Shown here: piece by piece, positions 14,634-23,356 of the stretch
Layout of the letters: each line of letters starts with the position of its first letter
Position numbering within the stretch: position 1 is the stretch's first letter
Origin: Scalindua sp964437425
GTDB lineage: Bacteria > Planctomycetota > Brocadiia > Brocadiales > Scalinduaceae
NCBI GenBank assembly: GCA_964437425.1
Contig: CAYTGO010000043.1
Location: forward strand, 1 to 26,209
Direction of reading: 5' to 3'
DNA: 26,209 nucleotides
Program-made: the position numbers and the translations under genes
Notes under the pieces: model-generated
Told to the model about the DNA's origin: nothing
The model's input: the letters and a program-made list of their open reading frames with translations, nothing else
The model's database searches: none

Positions 14634-15596
14634 ATGGCAAAAACCAGCAAGGCAAAAATGTTAGGAAAACATACTTATCCTAAAATTTCAATTATCATCC
14701 TTCACATAAAAGATATACTTTGTATTGTTGATTGTGTGGGTTCGCTGAATAAGATTACCTACCAAAATTTTGATATTATTGTTGTCCACAATGGCCCTGA
14801 GGATATAGTCTTAAGAAGCGCCTTATCCCCAATTTCTCAACATATTACAAAAGTAATTGATACTGAAGATAACCTTGGTTTTGCGCGGGGAAACAATATT
14901 GGTATCAAACAGGCACTCGAAGATGGAGCAGAGTACATACTCTTATTAAATGATGATACTATAGTTGCGCCTGATTTCTTAACTAAGCTAATTGAGGCTG
15001 CAGAAATGCAACAGGATGCAGGAATGTTAGGGCCAAAAGTTTTTTTGTATGACCAACCTCAAAAAATATGGTTTGCGGGAGCGCGGTTTGATCAGAAGGA
15101 CTGTGAAATTGTAACATCCGAGTTTGATCAAACAGATAAATGTGAAGTTAGTAAGTTTGTGGAATCAGATTATATCACAGGTTGTGCTTTGCTTGCCAGG
15201 AAGAAAGTGATAGAAAAAATAGGTCTGTTAGATGAAAGGTTTTTTCTCTATTGGGAGGATGTTGATTGGGGGCTTAGATGTAACAATGCAGGATTTAAAA
15301 ATTTAATGATAACACATTCACTTATATGGCATAAACCGTCGACATCCAGCGGTGGTGTTAATTCATTGCCCAGGGTTTATCACAAGGCTCGCAGCCGTCT
15401 CTTTATGGCAAAGATGTATGCACCTCAGACTATAAGTAAGTTACATCGAGCTTTTTTGCGAGACATTGCCTGGCTTTTATTGAAGTCAGCCGATGAAAAC
15501 AGGATTAAAAGGATCCTTGCCTACCTCCTGGCAATAATTGATTATCATTTGGGTAGGCTCGGTAAAGGACCCTGTTGGCTTTGGACAAAGAAATAA
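14634..15596 (+). CDS. GT2-family glycosyltransferase, rhamnosyltransferase-like
   Basis: A 320-residue GT-A protein of the WbbL-like branch. Hallmarks are TEDNLGFARGNNIGI (77-91), LLLNDDTIVAPDF with N106-D107-D108, GPKVFLYDQPQKIWFAGARF and the downstream FLYWEDVDWGLR. The NLGFARGNN and IWFAGA motifs are those of dTDP-rhamnosyl and related transferases, so L-rhamnose or a similar 6-deoxyhexose is the likely donor; this is a family-level inference. The first strand carries IIILHIKD in place of the usual IVNYN. The gene lies between another GT2 gene and a methyltransferase gene with short spacers. No strong ribosome binding site precedes the ATG. Confidence 0.88.
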   Translation: MAKTSKAKMLGKHTYPKISIIILHIKDILCIVDCVGSLNKITYQNFDIIVVHNGPEDIVLRSALSPISQHITKVIDTEDNLGFARGNNIGIKQALEDGAEYILLLNDDTIVAPDFLTKLIEAAEMQQDAGMLGPKVFLYDQPQKIWFAGARFDQKDCEIVTSEFDQTDKCEVSKFVESDYITGCALLARKKVIEKIGLLDERFFLYWEDVDWGLRCNNAGFKNLMITHSLIWHKPSTSSGGVNSLPRVYHKARSRLFMAKMYAPQTISKLHRAFLRDIAWLLLKSADENRIKRILAYLLAIIDYHLGRLGKGPCWLWTKK

Positions 15597-15608
15597 CCGT
15601 AAAATGCA

Positions 15609-16319
15609 ATGAATGGGAAAATAAAACGTACATACGAGCGATATTGGCATGAACGTATCAGAGAATCAACCGAACAGGTTAAGGACGGAACAGACCCTAA
15701 CGAGATCTTTGATACTGCATCTTCCGTCCTGAAGAATGGAGATAGAATTCTTGATGTAGGCTGCGGGAACGGGCACTTTGCGCTACATGTAAAAGATAAG
15801 TTCAATAAGATATGTGGTGCAGAGATTGCGAAAGAGGCGGCCTTTATTGCACAAAAGCAGAAGGTGTTTACATCTGTGATGGATCTGAATTCGTCGCTAT
15901 CTTATAAGGATAATACCTTTGATGCAGTTACATGCCTGGACGTAGTCGAACATTTATTGGACCCTGACTTTCTCATTGATGAAATTTATCGAGTGCTCAG
16001 GCCTGATGGGCAGTTAGTATTAACAACACCGAATATAAGAAATTTCAGGAATTTATATACATTAGTTTTCAGAGGAATCTTTCCTCAAACCAGTTCCGAT
16101 ACTTTTGTATGGGGAGGTGGTCATCTGCATTTCTTCACAAGGGAAGACATAAAAAATATCTTTAAAAAAGCTGGCTTCAAAAGAATAGAACTTTTTATTA
16201 ACCAGGACCAATTTTGTTTATCTAAAAAGAGGAAAATAATCCGTTTTTTAACCGGAGAAAAAATTTTTGGAGAATGGTTTTGTGAAAGCATAACCATCTC
16301 GGCATATAAGGAGTTTTGA
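15609..16319 (+). CDS. SAM-dependent methyltransferase
   Basis: A 236-residue class I methyltransferase. Motif I is ILDVGCGNGHF (47-57). The acidic ribose-binding position is in GAEIAK (70-75). Motif post-II/III is CLDVVEHLLDPD (109-120) followed by EIYRVLRPDGQLVLTTPN, the usual order in this fold. The VLRPGG-type loop and TTPN place it in the broad Methyltransf_11/23 group that often modifies sugars or lipids in polysaccharide loci. The substrate is unknown; O-methylation of a glycan hydroxyl is the simplest idea. Its TGA is directly followed by the ATG of the next gene (TGAATG), and TAAGGAG inside its last codons serves as that gene's ribosome binding site, so the two are coupled. Confidence 0.9.
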   Translation: MNGKIKRTYERYWHERIRESTEQVKDGTDPNEIFDTASSVLKNGDRILDVGCGNGHFALHVKDKFNKICGAEIAKEAAFIAQKQKVFTSVMDLNSSLSYKDNTFDAVTCLDVVEHLLDPDFLIDEIYRVLRPDGQLVLTTPNIRNFRNLYTLVFRGIFPQTSSDTFVWGGGHLHFFTREDIKNIFKKAGFKRIELFINQDQFCLSKKRKIIRFLTGEKIFGEWFCESITISAYKEF

Positions 16320-17135
16320 ATGGCGTCATCTACATATCCAACTCTTAGAGAAATCCGTAATACACATGGATGGAAGCGTGAATACGAAAGGTATTTACCG
16401 TTAAGCCGTTATGTTTTTCGCCCTTTAGGATTTTTATTAACCTGGTTGGCAATACGTATTGGATTGACTTCTGAAACAGTGTCCTGGCTGTCCGGTTTCG
16501 TAGGTCTGGTTGCATGTTTATGTTTGATAAGTAGACAGGAATACTTGCTCTTAGTTGGAATAGGTTTATTGTGCTTCTTCAACCTTCTTGATTGTGTGGA
16601 TGGGAGTATAGCACGTACCATGAAGACAGAAAATCCTTACGGGAAATTTCTGGATTATCTCATGGCATGGATAGATATGGGATTCTGGGCACTTATTGGA
16701 ATCATGGCATACCACCACTCACAGCTATTACTCTGGCCTAATCCATTAGGCAATGGGGTGATTATTTGGCTGGCAATAGGGGGTTTAACATGCTATTTCT
16801 TCAATATTGTTGGGTATATAGAAGGTATTTTTGATAATTTAATGAGAGAAGAATGTAATGAAGTTTCTGGCAACTCAAAATCAGGTACTTTCAAAAATAA
16901 TGTAAAAGAAAATAAAAATACCTCATCCTCATCTATTTTGAATATTATACGAAGAGTCAATCACAATCTGAGAGTAAGAGAAACACACTATTTTTTACTT
17001 ATTTTTGCATACTGGGGCAATGTTATTGATCTGTTATTAGGATTCTTTCTGTTTTACTACCTTTTACATACTATAATGTTAATTATTATTTACTGTAATC
17101 GAGGTAGAAAAATACGCCTGAAATATCATGCTTAA
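16320..17135 (+). CDS. CDP-alcohol phosphatidyltransferase-family membrane protein
   Basis: A 271-residue membrane protein with about six hydrophobic spans. The family signature D-x2-DG-x2-AR-x8-G-x3-D-x3-D is present as D91, D94-G95, A98-R99, G108 and D112. The final Asp, in other members the proposed catalytic base, is A116, with the nearest Asp at D119. The family transfers a phosphoalcohol from a CDP-alcohol, usually making phospholipids. Within a glycan locus it might attach a phospho-polyol or make a special lipid carrier. The missing fourth Asp leaves activity open. A stretch at about 183-210 is polar and low in complexity (SGNSKSGTFKNNVKENKNTS). AAGGAG supports the start. Confidence 0.8.
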   Translation: MASSTYPTLREIRNTHGWKREYERYLPLSRYVFRPLGFLLTWLAIRIGLTSETVSWLSGFVGLVACLCLISRQEYLLLVGIGLLCFFNLLDCVDGSIARTMKTENPYGKFLDYLMAWIDMGFWALIGIMAYHHSQLLLWPNPLGNGVIIWLAIGGLTCYFFNIVGYIEGIFDNLMREECNEVSGNSKSGTFKNNVKENKNTSSSSILNIIRRVNHNLRVRETHYFLLIFAYWGNVIDLLLGFFLFYYLLHTIMLIIIYCNRGRKIRLKYHA

Positions 17136-17410
17136 TGAAATCCTACATGTCATGAAAATAACGAGACCACACCATTTTGTAAAAGCAATATATCCATCTT
17201 TTCACACCTTCAGAGCTTTCAAATATCACTATAGAGGAGTACCAGAAAAGATTATTGTCACATGATGTAGGTGCTAATGATGCATTCCTGGATTTTATGA
17301 AAGAGTTGATATCAGGCAGGTACGATTACAGGGTGTTTCACGTATTAGGAGGGGTTAGAACATCATCTAAAAATGAGATTAATGAAGATGGGATACGGGG
17401 TATGAAATGA
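17128..17410 (+). pseudogene. Frameshifted small gene between the CDP-alcohol and GT4 genes
   Basis: Two overlapping frames together look like one gene. Frame 1 starts at ATG 17128, overlapping the end of the previous gene by 8 bp, and reads MLNEILHVMKITRPHHFVKA, then IYPSFHTF and on to a TGA at 17263-17265. Frame 2 is open from about 17183 and reads PSELSNITIEEYQKRLLSHD, then VGANDAFLDFMKELISGRYD and YRVFHVLGG, ending in a TGA at 17408-17410 that overlaps the next gene's ATG as ATGA. Overlaps at both ends are what an intact operon gene would show. One extra base near 17205-17215 would explain the break. The joined product would be about 94 residues. I recognise no family. Confidence 0.5.
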
Positions 17411-18627
17411 ATATTTGTATATTTTCAATAGTTACCTACTGGCATGGATTAAGAGGAGGAATGGATCTGCATGGCAAACATCTACTGGAAGGCCTTTCTG
17501 AAAGGGGTCACAAAATTATCGTTATCTCCACTAAACATCCGTCGGGTAAAGAATATGAAGAAATAAATGGAGTTAAAATTTATTATTTAAAACATACAAC
17601 GTTTGGCTCATCAAGGAAAGGGTGGAAAAGGCGGAGTATCGACAAGTTTAAAGATATCATCAAAACGGAAGAAATAGATATGGTTTTAAGTCAACAAACG
17701 GCAGGATACGGTGCTGCTAAAATAGCCCGGAGGAAGGGAATACCATTTATCCCAATCATGCATGGCTATGAGATAATGGTTTTCAGGTCTATATTAAATC
17801 AGGTGATAAATTTCAAGAAAGATTATTTATCTTTGGTTAAGTCGTTTTTATCCTCTCTTTATTGTACTATTTTCCAGGAATTTCCAATTTTAAGAAATCC
17901 ATCAACCATAATAGCCGTTAGCAATGGAGTGGCAAAAGTAATAGAAAAGAGGCCTTTTATTGATAAGGATAAAATTAATGTTATTAATTATGGCATCGAC
18001 CTGAAACTGTTTAAATTTTTAGAAGAAGAAAGAAAGGAAGCCAGGTTAAAATTAAACATATCTAATCATGATAAGGTTGTTTTGTTTTTAAGCCTTCTCT
18101 CGAAGCAAAAAGGGGCAGACATTGCTATTAAGGCTTTCAATGAATTAGCAAAAAACAATGAGGGTCTCAAGTTAATTATTGCAGGTGATGGAGAATACTT
18201 TGAAGAGGCAAAATTATTGGTAAACAATTTAAATCTTGAATCGAGGGTAATATTTACTGGATTTGTTCGTAATGAAGATACGGTGCAGTATTATAATGCA
18301 TCTGACATTTTTATCTTTCCAACTCTCCGTTTAGAATCCTTTGGTATTGTCATCGCCGAGGCAATGGCCTGTGGCAAACCCGTTATAGCTTCTGATGTCG
18401 GCAGCATTCCAGATGTAATAGATAATGGCATCAACGGTATTCTTATTCCTGTAGGTGATTTTAAGGAGCTTTCCAGACAGATAAGTTTATTGTTAAATGA
18501 TCCGCAATACTCGGCAATGTTAACCCAAAATGCTCGAAGAAAAGCATTGGAAAGGTTTGGCTTAGACAGGATGATAGAAGAAACTATTAAGGTATTTAAG
18601 ATGACCGTGGCAAAGACAAAGAAGTAA
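17407..18627 (+). CDS. GT4-family glycosyltransferase
   Basis: A 406-residue GT-B enzyme. The N-terminal acceptor domain opens with MNICIFSIVTYWHGLRGGMD, with the Gly-rich GG of the family, and HGYEIMVF near 119. The donor domain begins near 220 with VVLFLSLLSKQKGADIAIKA, then LKLIIAGDGEYFEEAKLL, and the nucleotide-sugar site PTLRLESFGIVIAEAMACGKPVIASDVG with an intact E-x7-E. All catalytic features of retaining GT4 enzymes are present, so it should be active; donor and acceptor cannot be told. The ATG overlaps the stop of the frameshifted small gene (ATGA). Its downstream side is followed by a 279-bp gap containing a hairpin. Confidence 0.92.
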   Translation: MNICIFSIVTYWHGLRGGMDLHGKHLLEGLSERGHKIIVISTKHPSGKEYEEINGVKIYYLKHTTFGSSRKGWKRRSIDKFKDIIKTEEIDMVLSQQTAGYGAAKIARRKGIPFIPIMHGYEIMVFRSILNQVINFKKDYLSLVKSFLSSLYCTIFQEFPILRNPSTIIAVSNGVAKVIEKRPFIDKDKINVINYGIDLKLFKFLEEERKEARLKLNISNHDKVVLFLSLLSKQKGADIAIKAFNELAKNNEGLKLIIAGDGEYFEEAKLLVNNLNLESRVIFTGFVRNEDTVQYYNASDIFIFPTLRLESFGIVIAEAMACGKPVIASDVGSIPDVIDNGINGILIPVGDFKELSRQISLLLNDPQYSAMLTQNARRKALERFGLDRMIEETIKVFKMTVAKTKK

Positions 18628-18675
18628 CAGGAACAGTAGAGTCTCGATTCAAATAAGGTGAGAAAAACAGATATT

Positions 18676-18714
18676 ATGACTCCTCTGATGCCAGGCAAAG
18701 TTAGCCTGCGTCAT
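18676..18714 (+). other. Two-stem inverted repeat after the GT4 gene
   Basis: ATGAC (18676-18680) pairs with GTCAT (18710-18714), and inside it CAGGC (18692-18696) pairs with GCCTG (18704-18708). No T run follows, so it is not a standard intrinsic terminator. The surrounding 18628-18906 shows no convincing gene. Confidence 0.3.
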
Positions 18715-18906
18715 GATCTAGTATTCCTAAAGTAAGCTAAAAATTGTTTGACTTTAGAGCATTCACTACAGTATATTGATTCCAAGTGATAGACGAGACA
18801 AAAAAGAGAAAACATAAAGAAAGTTTCAGCACCCTCACAAATTAAGCCCACAAGATATTGACAATATTGCTTATAAGTAAGTACTTTTTTTACACAAGAA
18901 TTGCTA

Positions 18907-19140
18907 ATGGTTATACTGTATTTAATTGTTTTGTTCCTTTTTCTTCCAGCTACTGCATGGGCGTATGTTGATCCGGGGTCAATAAGCGTTATCTTGCAGG
19001 TAGTCATTGCATTCGGGCTTGGTTTGATTATTGCTTTTAAGAGGGTGGTAGTCAATGCAGTCAAATCCGCATTCAGCATGGTTTTCGGGAAGAAAAAAGT
19101 CCCTACCGAGAATGAAGAACCAAATGGGAATAAAGAATGA
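18907..19140 (+). CDS. Small membrane protein with an AYVDPGS motif
   Basis: A 77-residue protein. I use the ATG at 18907; a TTG two codons earlier is also open. Residues 1-18 form a hydrophobic signal or first helix ending in TAWA, followed by YVDPGSISVILQVVIAFGLG and a second helix. A short charged tail closes it (GKKKVPTENEEPNGNKE). Small two-helix proteins with a Y-x-DPG-S motif are, to my knowledge, often found beside methyltransferase and sulfatase-like genes in surface-glycan loci, exactly the neighbours here. Function is unknown; a membrane partner of the following enzymes is the natural guess. The downstream gene overlaps it by 17 bp. Confidence 0.7.
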   Translation: MVILYLIVLFLFLPATAWAYVDPGSISVILQVVIAFGLGLIIAFKRVVVNAVKSAFSMVFGKKKVPTENEEPNGNKE

Positions 19141-20551
19141 ACCAGGATCTTACAAGGACCCAAGCGGTGGAATATTTTATTATAGAGATGAGGTTTGCCG
19201 TTGGGTCTCTAGTGATACTAGCCAATTCTATCAGGATCTCGTAAAAAGTGATTTATTTAAGGATCTTGTTCAATCTAATTGTTTCATTCCAACTTCGCTT
19301 ATAGATTTGAGCGGCGATGAAGAGCTTTCAAAAAAATACGATAACAATGCAACATACTTCAAACATGAACGTATAGAATTTATTTCGTTTCCATATGAAT
19401 GGCCGGTATCAATGATTATCGATGCCGCGATCCACACCCTTGATCTCCATATCCGGCTTCTACAGAATAATCTTACACTGAAAGATGCTACTCCCTACAA
19501 CATACAATTTGTTGGCACACAACCTGTTTTTATTGATCTGTGCTCAATAGAAAACGCCAGTAAGAATGGTATTTGGTATGCCTATAATCAGTTTTGTCAG
19601 ATGTTTCTTTATCCTTTATTAATATTTATATATAAGCGATGTATTCCAGGCGATGTTTATCGTACCCGTATGGCTGGTTTAACACTGGACGAGACTGTTC
19701 AACACCTTGGACTCCATCCTTTCTGGAGGTATAGAGCTGTACTTGACTATCTGATACCTGCTCTGGTTGTTAAAGCCAAGTATTTTAAGTTAGATGTTAC
19801 AAAGAAAAAGCTATCCATTTCCCGGACTTTCAAAAATAGTGCAGAAATTCAATTACATACTGCTCGTCGTTTACGTAAGTTGCTGGGTAAATTGCATTTA
19901 AAGACTGGTGCAGGCAAGTGGATAAATTACACCAAGTCATGTTCCTATAGTGATGAAGATTACTTACTCAAACAAAAGTTTGTAGAGACTTTATTACATG
20001 CACATCCTGTCAAAAATGTTCTCGATTTGGGATGCAACATAGGGGATTTTCCAATTATAGCCGCAAAAAATGGCTGTAATGTAGTTGCGTTAGACATTGA
20101 TTTAGACTGTGTAGATTCTTTATACCGTAATTCCAAAGCAAATAATTACAATATCCTTTCTCTATGTATGGATATCACCAATCCGTCTCCCTCATTAGGA
20201 TGGCTTAACACCGAAAGACCAAGCTTTCTTAATAGGATTAACGGACATTTTGACTGTGTGTTTGCCCTGGCCCTGGTCCATCACCTTGTGGTAACACATC
20301 GGATATGTTTTACAGAGTTAGCACATCTCTTCCAACATTGTACATCACGTTTCTTGATAGTTGAATATGTTGGTCCGTCTGACATGATGTTTCAGGAATT
20401 GTTGAGATATCGCACTGAAAGCTTTAATGATCTTAGCATGAGTACGTTTGAGGGAGCAATGTTGACGCATTTCTCAATACTTAAAAAACAAGAACTAATA
20501 GATAAGCAAAAGAGTATGGAACGATGCCTTTATATAATGGAGCGTTGTTAA
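19124..20551 (+). CDS. Kinase-like plus methyltransferase two-domain protein
   Basis: A 475-residue protein when started at ATG 19124; ATG 19112 and upstream codons are alternatives. Residues 20-140 contain YYRDEVCRWV, LVQSNCFIPTS, HERIEFISFPYEWPVSM and LKDATPYNIQFVGTQPVFID. The D-x-x-P-x-N then F-I-D pattern recalls the catalytic loop and metal-binding Asp of small-molecule kinases; this is inference. Residues 297-430 are a class I methyltransferase (NVLDLGCNIGDFPIIA at 298-313, then VALDID and ALALVHHLV). The architecture resembles NoeA-type nodulation and exopolysaccharide methyltransferases. It overlaps the gene before by 17 bp and the gene after by one base (TAATG), so the trio forms a coupled unit. 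Confidence 0.75.
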   Translation: MGIKNEPGSYKDPSGGIFYYRDEVCRWVSSDTSQFYQDLVKSDLFKDLVQSNCFIPTSLIDLSGDEELSKKYDNNATYFKHERIEFISFPYEWPVSMIIDAAIHTLDLHIRLLQNNLTLKDATPYNIQFVGTQPVFIDLCSIENASKNGIWYAYNQFCQMFLYPLLIFIYKRCIPGDVYRTRMAGLTLDETVQHLGLHPFWRYRAVLDYLIPALVVKAKYFKLDVTKKKLSISRTFKNSAEIQLHTARRLRKLLGKLHLKTGAGKWINYTKSCSYSDEDYLLKQKFVETLLHAHPVKNVLDLGCNIGDFPIIAAKNGCNVVALDIDLDCVDSLYRNSKANNYNILSLCMDITNPSPSLGWLNTERPSFLNRINGHFDCVFALALVHHLVVTHRICFTELAHLFQHCTSRFLIVEYVGPSDMMFQELLRYRTESFNDLSMSTFEGAMLTHFSILKKQELIDKQKSMERCLYIMERC

Positions 20552-21981
20552 TGAAATTTCGGTTCCAGGTAGCAATAATATGTACAATTTTATTTGCTGG
20601 GAGTTGGTGTCTGTCACTAAAATCAGATCAGATATTCTGGTTATGCCTTTCGTTCCAAAACTATCTTGGCCAAATAGGTATCTGGTTTGGTTTATTTGTC
20701 CTGATATATTTCATCTTATCTCTGGCACGTAGATGTTCTTTAGAATATGAAAACAAATTGGTTGTTTTTGTTGCCATAGTAAGCTTGGTGAACCTTATGG
20801 ATTACGGGATGAGATCTTTTTTCGGTCAGGTTGCAATGTGGCCCAGATCCGTACTGTTTTGTTGGGCTACTATGACAATATTGTTGCCAGTGGGAGCGGC
20901 ATACGTAGCCTTGAAAATACATATATCACGTACCTTCTTAGAGAAAGCAATACGTGCAGGGATAGTACCATGTATTCTTCTTGTTTATTACGCCCTGCCT
21001 TCAGATTTTACAGTAGTAGAAGTGGAGAAACCTATCTCTTCCGGGCATAGACCACCTGTTCACCTCATACTATTCGATATGCTTTCTTATGAATTTCTGT
21101 TTGAAAATAGTAAAGCTGCAAACAGCTATCCACACTTTGAATCATTTTCACGAGATAGCGAGTGTTTTGTCAATGCTTATTCCCCGGGGAGTACAACTGG
21201 TACAGCTGTTCCGCGTTTGTTGACAGGTATCGACCTTAAAGAGATAGGACAAGCTTCAACTCAATGGGTTGTTAGCGCTGAAAGTCTTTCAAGAATGATG
21301 CCCATATCTTCAAAAGAAACACTTTTTTCAATGGTAGGCAAGGATGGTTACAACATTTTTCTCAGAGCATTTGCTTTCCCATACCTCAATAATTTTGAAA
21401 AATATATCCAGTCGGGAAGAATACATCCATTCGATGCTCTTTGGAAAGGAGGAATGCACAGTTTAGTATGGCCCATCATTGCTCCCGGCGGTATTCAACA
21501 TCAAAAAACGGTAAATTCCATCCTAGATGATTATATTAATAGAGTTCATGATAATCCTCGTAATACATTTTTCTTTACTCACTGGAATATACCACATGAT
21601 CCATTTATCTATAACAAAAGTGGGAATATGTTAAGCCGGTTTGAGCTCACCAGGCAATTGATCACTAGTCCTGACCGCAAGCGACAGTACAAGAGTCAAT
21701 TAGTGGGTACAGATGCTGTACTGGGCCAACTCATCCAAGCAATGAAAGATAGTGGTACCTATGACGAAAGTCTCGTGATTGTGACTAGCGATCACAACAT
21801 AAAAGGGTTTGGGTTTGATATGAAACGCGTGCCTTTAATTATAAAACAACCGCACCAGAATAATTCTAATATAGTCCATTCCAGAGTTACAACCTTAAAT
21901 ATTTTGAATTATATAGAACACTTTATTAAGTTTGGGGAGTGTAATAGTTCACTATTACAAATTAATCCATTATTTCCTTAG
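20551..21981 (+). CDS. Membrane sulfatase/alkaline-phosphatase-superfamily protein
   Basis: A 476-residue protein when started at ATG 20551; GGAG stands 8 bases upstream and the ATG shares its A with the preceding TAA. An in-frame ATG at 20524 lies inside the previous gene and is less likely. The N-terminal 155 residues carry about five hydrophobic spans. From about 165 an extracytoplasmic domain of the alkaline-phosphatase fold follows: HLILFDMLSYE (first metal Asp), a nucleophile region YSPGSTTGTAVPRLLTG, then FTHWNIPHDPF and VIVTSDHN (metal ligands). No Cys/Ser-x-Pro-x-Arg formylglycine motif is present, so it is more likely a phosphodiesterase or phosphotransferase, such as a phospho-substituent transferase on the glycan, than a true sulfatase. 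Confidence 0.8.
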   Translation: MKFRFQVAIICTILFAGSWCLSLKSDQIFWLCLSFQNYLGQIGIWFGLFVLIYFILSLARRCSLEYENKLVVFVAIVSLVNLMDYGMRSFFGQVAMWPRSVLFCWATMTILLPVGAAYVALKIHISRTFLEKAIRAGIVPCILLVYYALPSDFTVVEVEKPISSGHRPPVHLILFDMLSYEFLFENSKAANSYPHFESFSRDSECFVNAYSPGSTTGTAVPRLLTGIDLKEIGQASTQWVVSAESLSRMMPISSKETLFSMVGKDGYNIFLRAFAFPYLNNFEKYIQSGRIHPFDALWKGGMHSLVWPIIAPGGIQHQKTVNSILDDYINRVHDNPRNTFFFTHWNIPHDPFIYNKSGNMLSRFELTRQLITSPDRKRQYKSQLVGTDAVLGQLIQAMKDSGTYDESLVIVTSDHNIKGFGFDMKRVPLIIKQPHQNNSNIVHSRVTTLNILNYIEHFIKFGECNSSLLQINPLFP

Positions 21982-23055
21982 AAAATTGTGTTCATTTAAG
22001 AAATGAAATAGTTCATTTGCAATAAGTAAGTTTCCCGTATCTTTTAAATGTCCTTGATAAAGACTTTGTCCACTAATATCATATTCTCTTCTAAATGCTG
22101 GCTGTAAGTTGATATAAGAAATTTCGTTTCTTTCGAAATGATCAACTAATTGAGGAACTGTATTGTAGTAGTCTTCGTTGTTCTTTTCAACCATTTCATG
22201 TGTTGGAATCAGTAGAATAATTAATTTAATATTATTTTCTTTAAGTTTAAAGTACATTTCTTCAATAATTTTTAAGGTTATAGAGACATCTTTTTCATAT
22301 GATGTGTAACGCCTCAGGGCCTTTTTAAACAATCCATTTAGTAATGAGATTGAATAAAGCCTGTTTTTCTGTCTAGTTTCTACTGACAGCCTTAAAGCAG
22401 AATCAAAATCAGGAATTGGTGTTGAAGTTTTATCTAATTGTAAATTTCCATTTTTGATAATAAATCTTGGTTTAAAGTACTCTGTAAACCTATACATGCT
22501 TCTATGAATATCCGGAAGAAATAAACCGAACACAACAATGTCAGGATTATATTTTAAACCCTCTCGCATAAAATAAAGAAAAAATTGCCCTGGGCCATAA
22601 CCATGAACTCCCATATTTATTATGTCAACATCCTCATTAAGAAGAGTGTCAAGATAATGAGGAAAGGTTTCATTGTTATGATTTATTTCTCCCCACGTAA
22701 ATGAGTCTCCTACGAATATAATTCTATTTTTCTCCTTCAAAAGTGAAAACTCTTTTATCCCCCTAAAGCCAACTGAGTTTGTTAAATATTTTCCAGATTG
22801 GCAATTAGGTTTTGGAACCCAGCCTAGAAGAGAGTCAAGCTTATCGCATTTTTGATTTTGGAAGTCTGTTGGTTGGTTATATTTTTTTTTATGTTTTTTT
22901 AACTGATCTTCTTGTTTACAAATTAATTGATCACTTGAGTCGGAAAAGGTTAAACATCTAAATTCAGGAGAGATAAACGATAATACCCGTACGCCTATTT
23001 CAAAAAGTATAATGAAAATAACTATTGCAATTATAACAAAAAAAGCCTTTTTCAT
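21970..23055 (-). CDS. SGNH/GDSL-hydrolase-like membrane-anchored protein
   Basis: A 361-residue protein, the only complete minus-strand gene in the glycan locus. An N-terminal hydrophobic helix (FFVIIAIVIFIILFEIGVRV, residues 5-24) anchors or exports it. The SGNH nucleophile block is IIFVGDSFTWG (S118), block II Gly is in NMGVHGYGPG, and the late block is YQGHLKDTGN with H336. The Asp usually just before that His (D-x-x-H or DGH) is replaced, since Q334 occupies the DGH position, so the triad may be incomplete. The family contains O-acetyl esterases and acetyltransferase-associated domains that adjust glycan acetylation. Its 3' end overlaps the convergent sulfatase-like gene by 12 bp. Confidence 0.78.
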   Translation of the reverse strand: MKKAFFVIIAIVIFIILFEIGVRVLSFISPEFRCLTFSDSSDQLICKQEDQLKKHKKKYNQPTDFQNQKCDKLDSLLGWVPKPNCQSGKYLTNSVGFRGIKEFSLLKEKNRIIFVGDSFTWGEINHNNETFPHYLDTLLNEDVDIINMGVHGYGPGQFFLYFMREGLKYNPDIVVFGLFLPDIHRSMYRFTEYFKPRFIIKNGNLQLDKTSTPIPDFDSALRLSVETRQKNRLYSISLLNGLFKKALRRYTSYEKDVSITLKIIEEMYFKLKENNIKLIILLIPTHEMVEKNNEDYYNTVPQLVDHFERNEISYINLQPAFRREYDISGQSLYQGHLKDTGNLLIANELFHFLNEHNFLRK

Positions 23056-23356
23056 CTTATAGGATACCTAAAATATATCTGACAGAACGAGGAATAGTTT
23101 ACTTATTAAATCAATTTCTATATGGATTCAGGACTGGTTATGTTATGGTTTTTCCCCTACAATAGCAAATTAATAATACGTTTATGAAACACATTTTGTA
23201 TGTTATAAATTGAAGAATACAAAAGGTATAATTTTCAAAAAATATTTAGTTATAAAAATATTTGACCAGAATAAGCTAAATTCAAAAACTTTAAGGGTGC
23301 ATGTGCGTTGTCATTAAAATCGTATTTGCTTGCAGGTGATCTAAAGGATAACAACA
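23056..23356. other. AT-rich divergent intergenic region
   Basis: This 301-bp space separates the divergent SGNH and GT2 genes and so must hold promoters for both. It is strongly AT-rich with no ORF or repeat I can identify. AAAGGA at 23346-23351 is the ribosome binding site of the GT2 gene. No consensus -35/-10 pair stands out. Confidence 0.4.

Noticed and set aside
18858..18886. Promoter with TTGACA at 18858
   Set aside because: No acceptable -10 at 16-18 bp; GTACTT is a poor match and TATAAG lies only 8 bp away.
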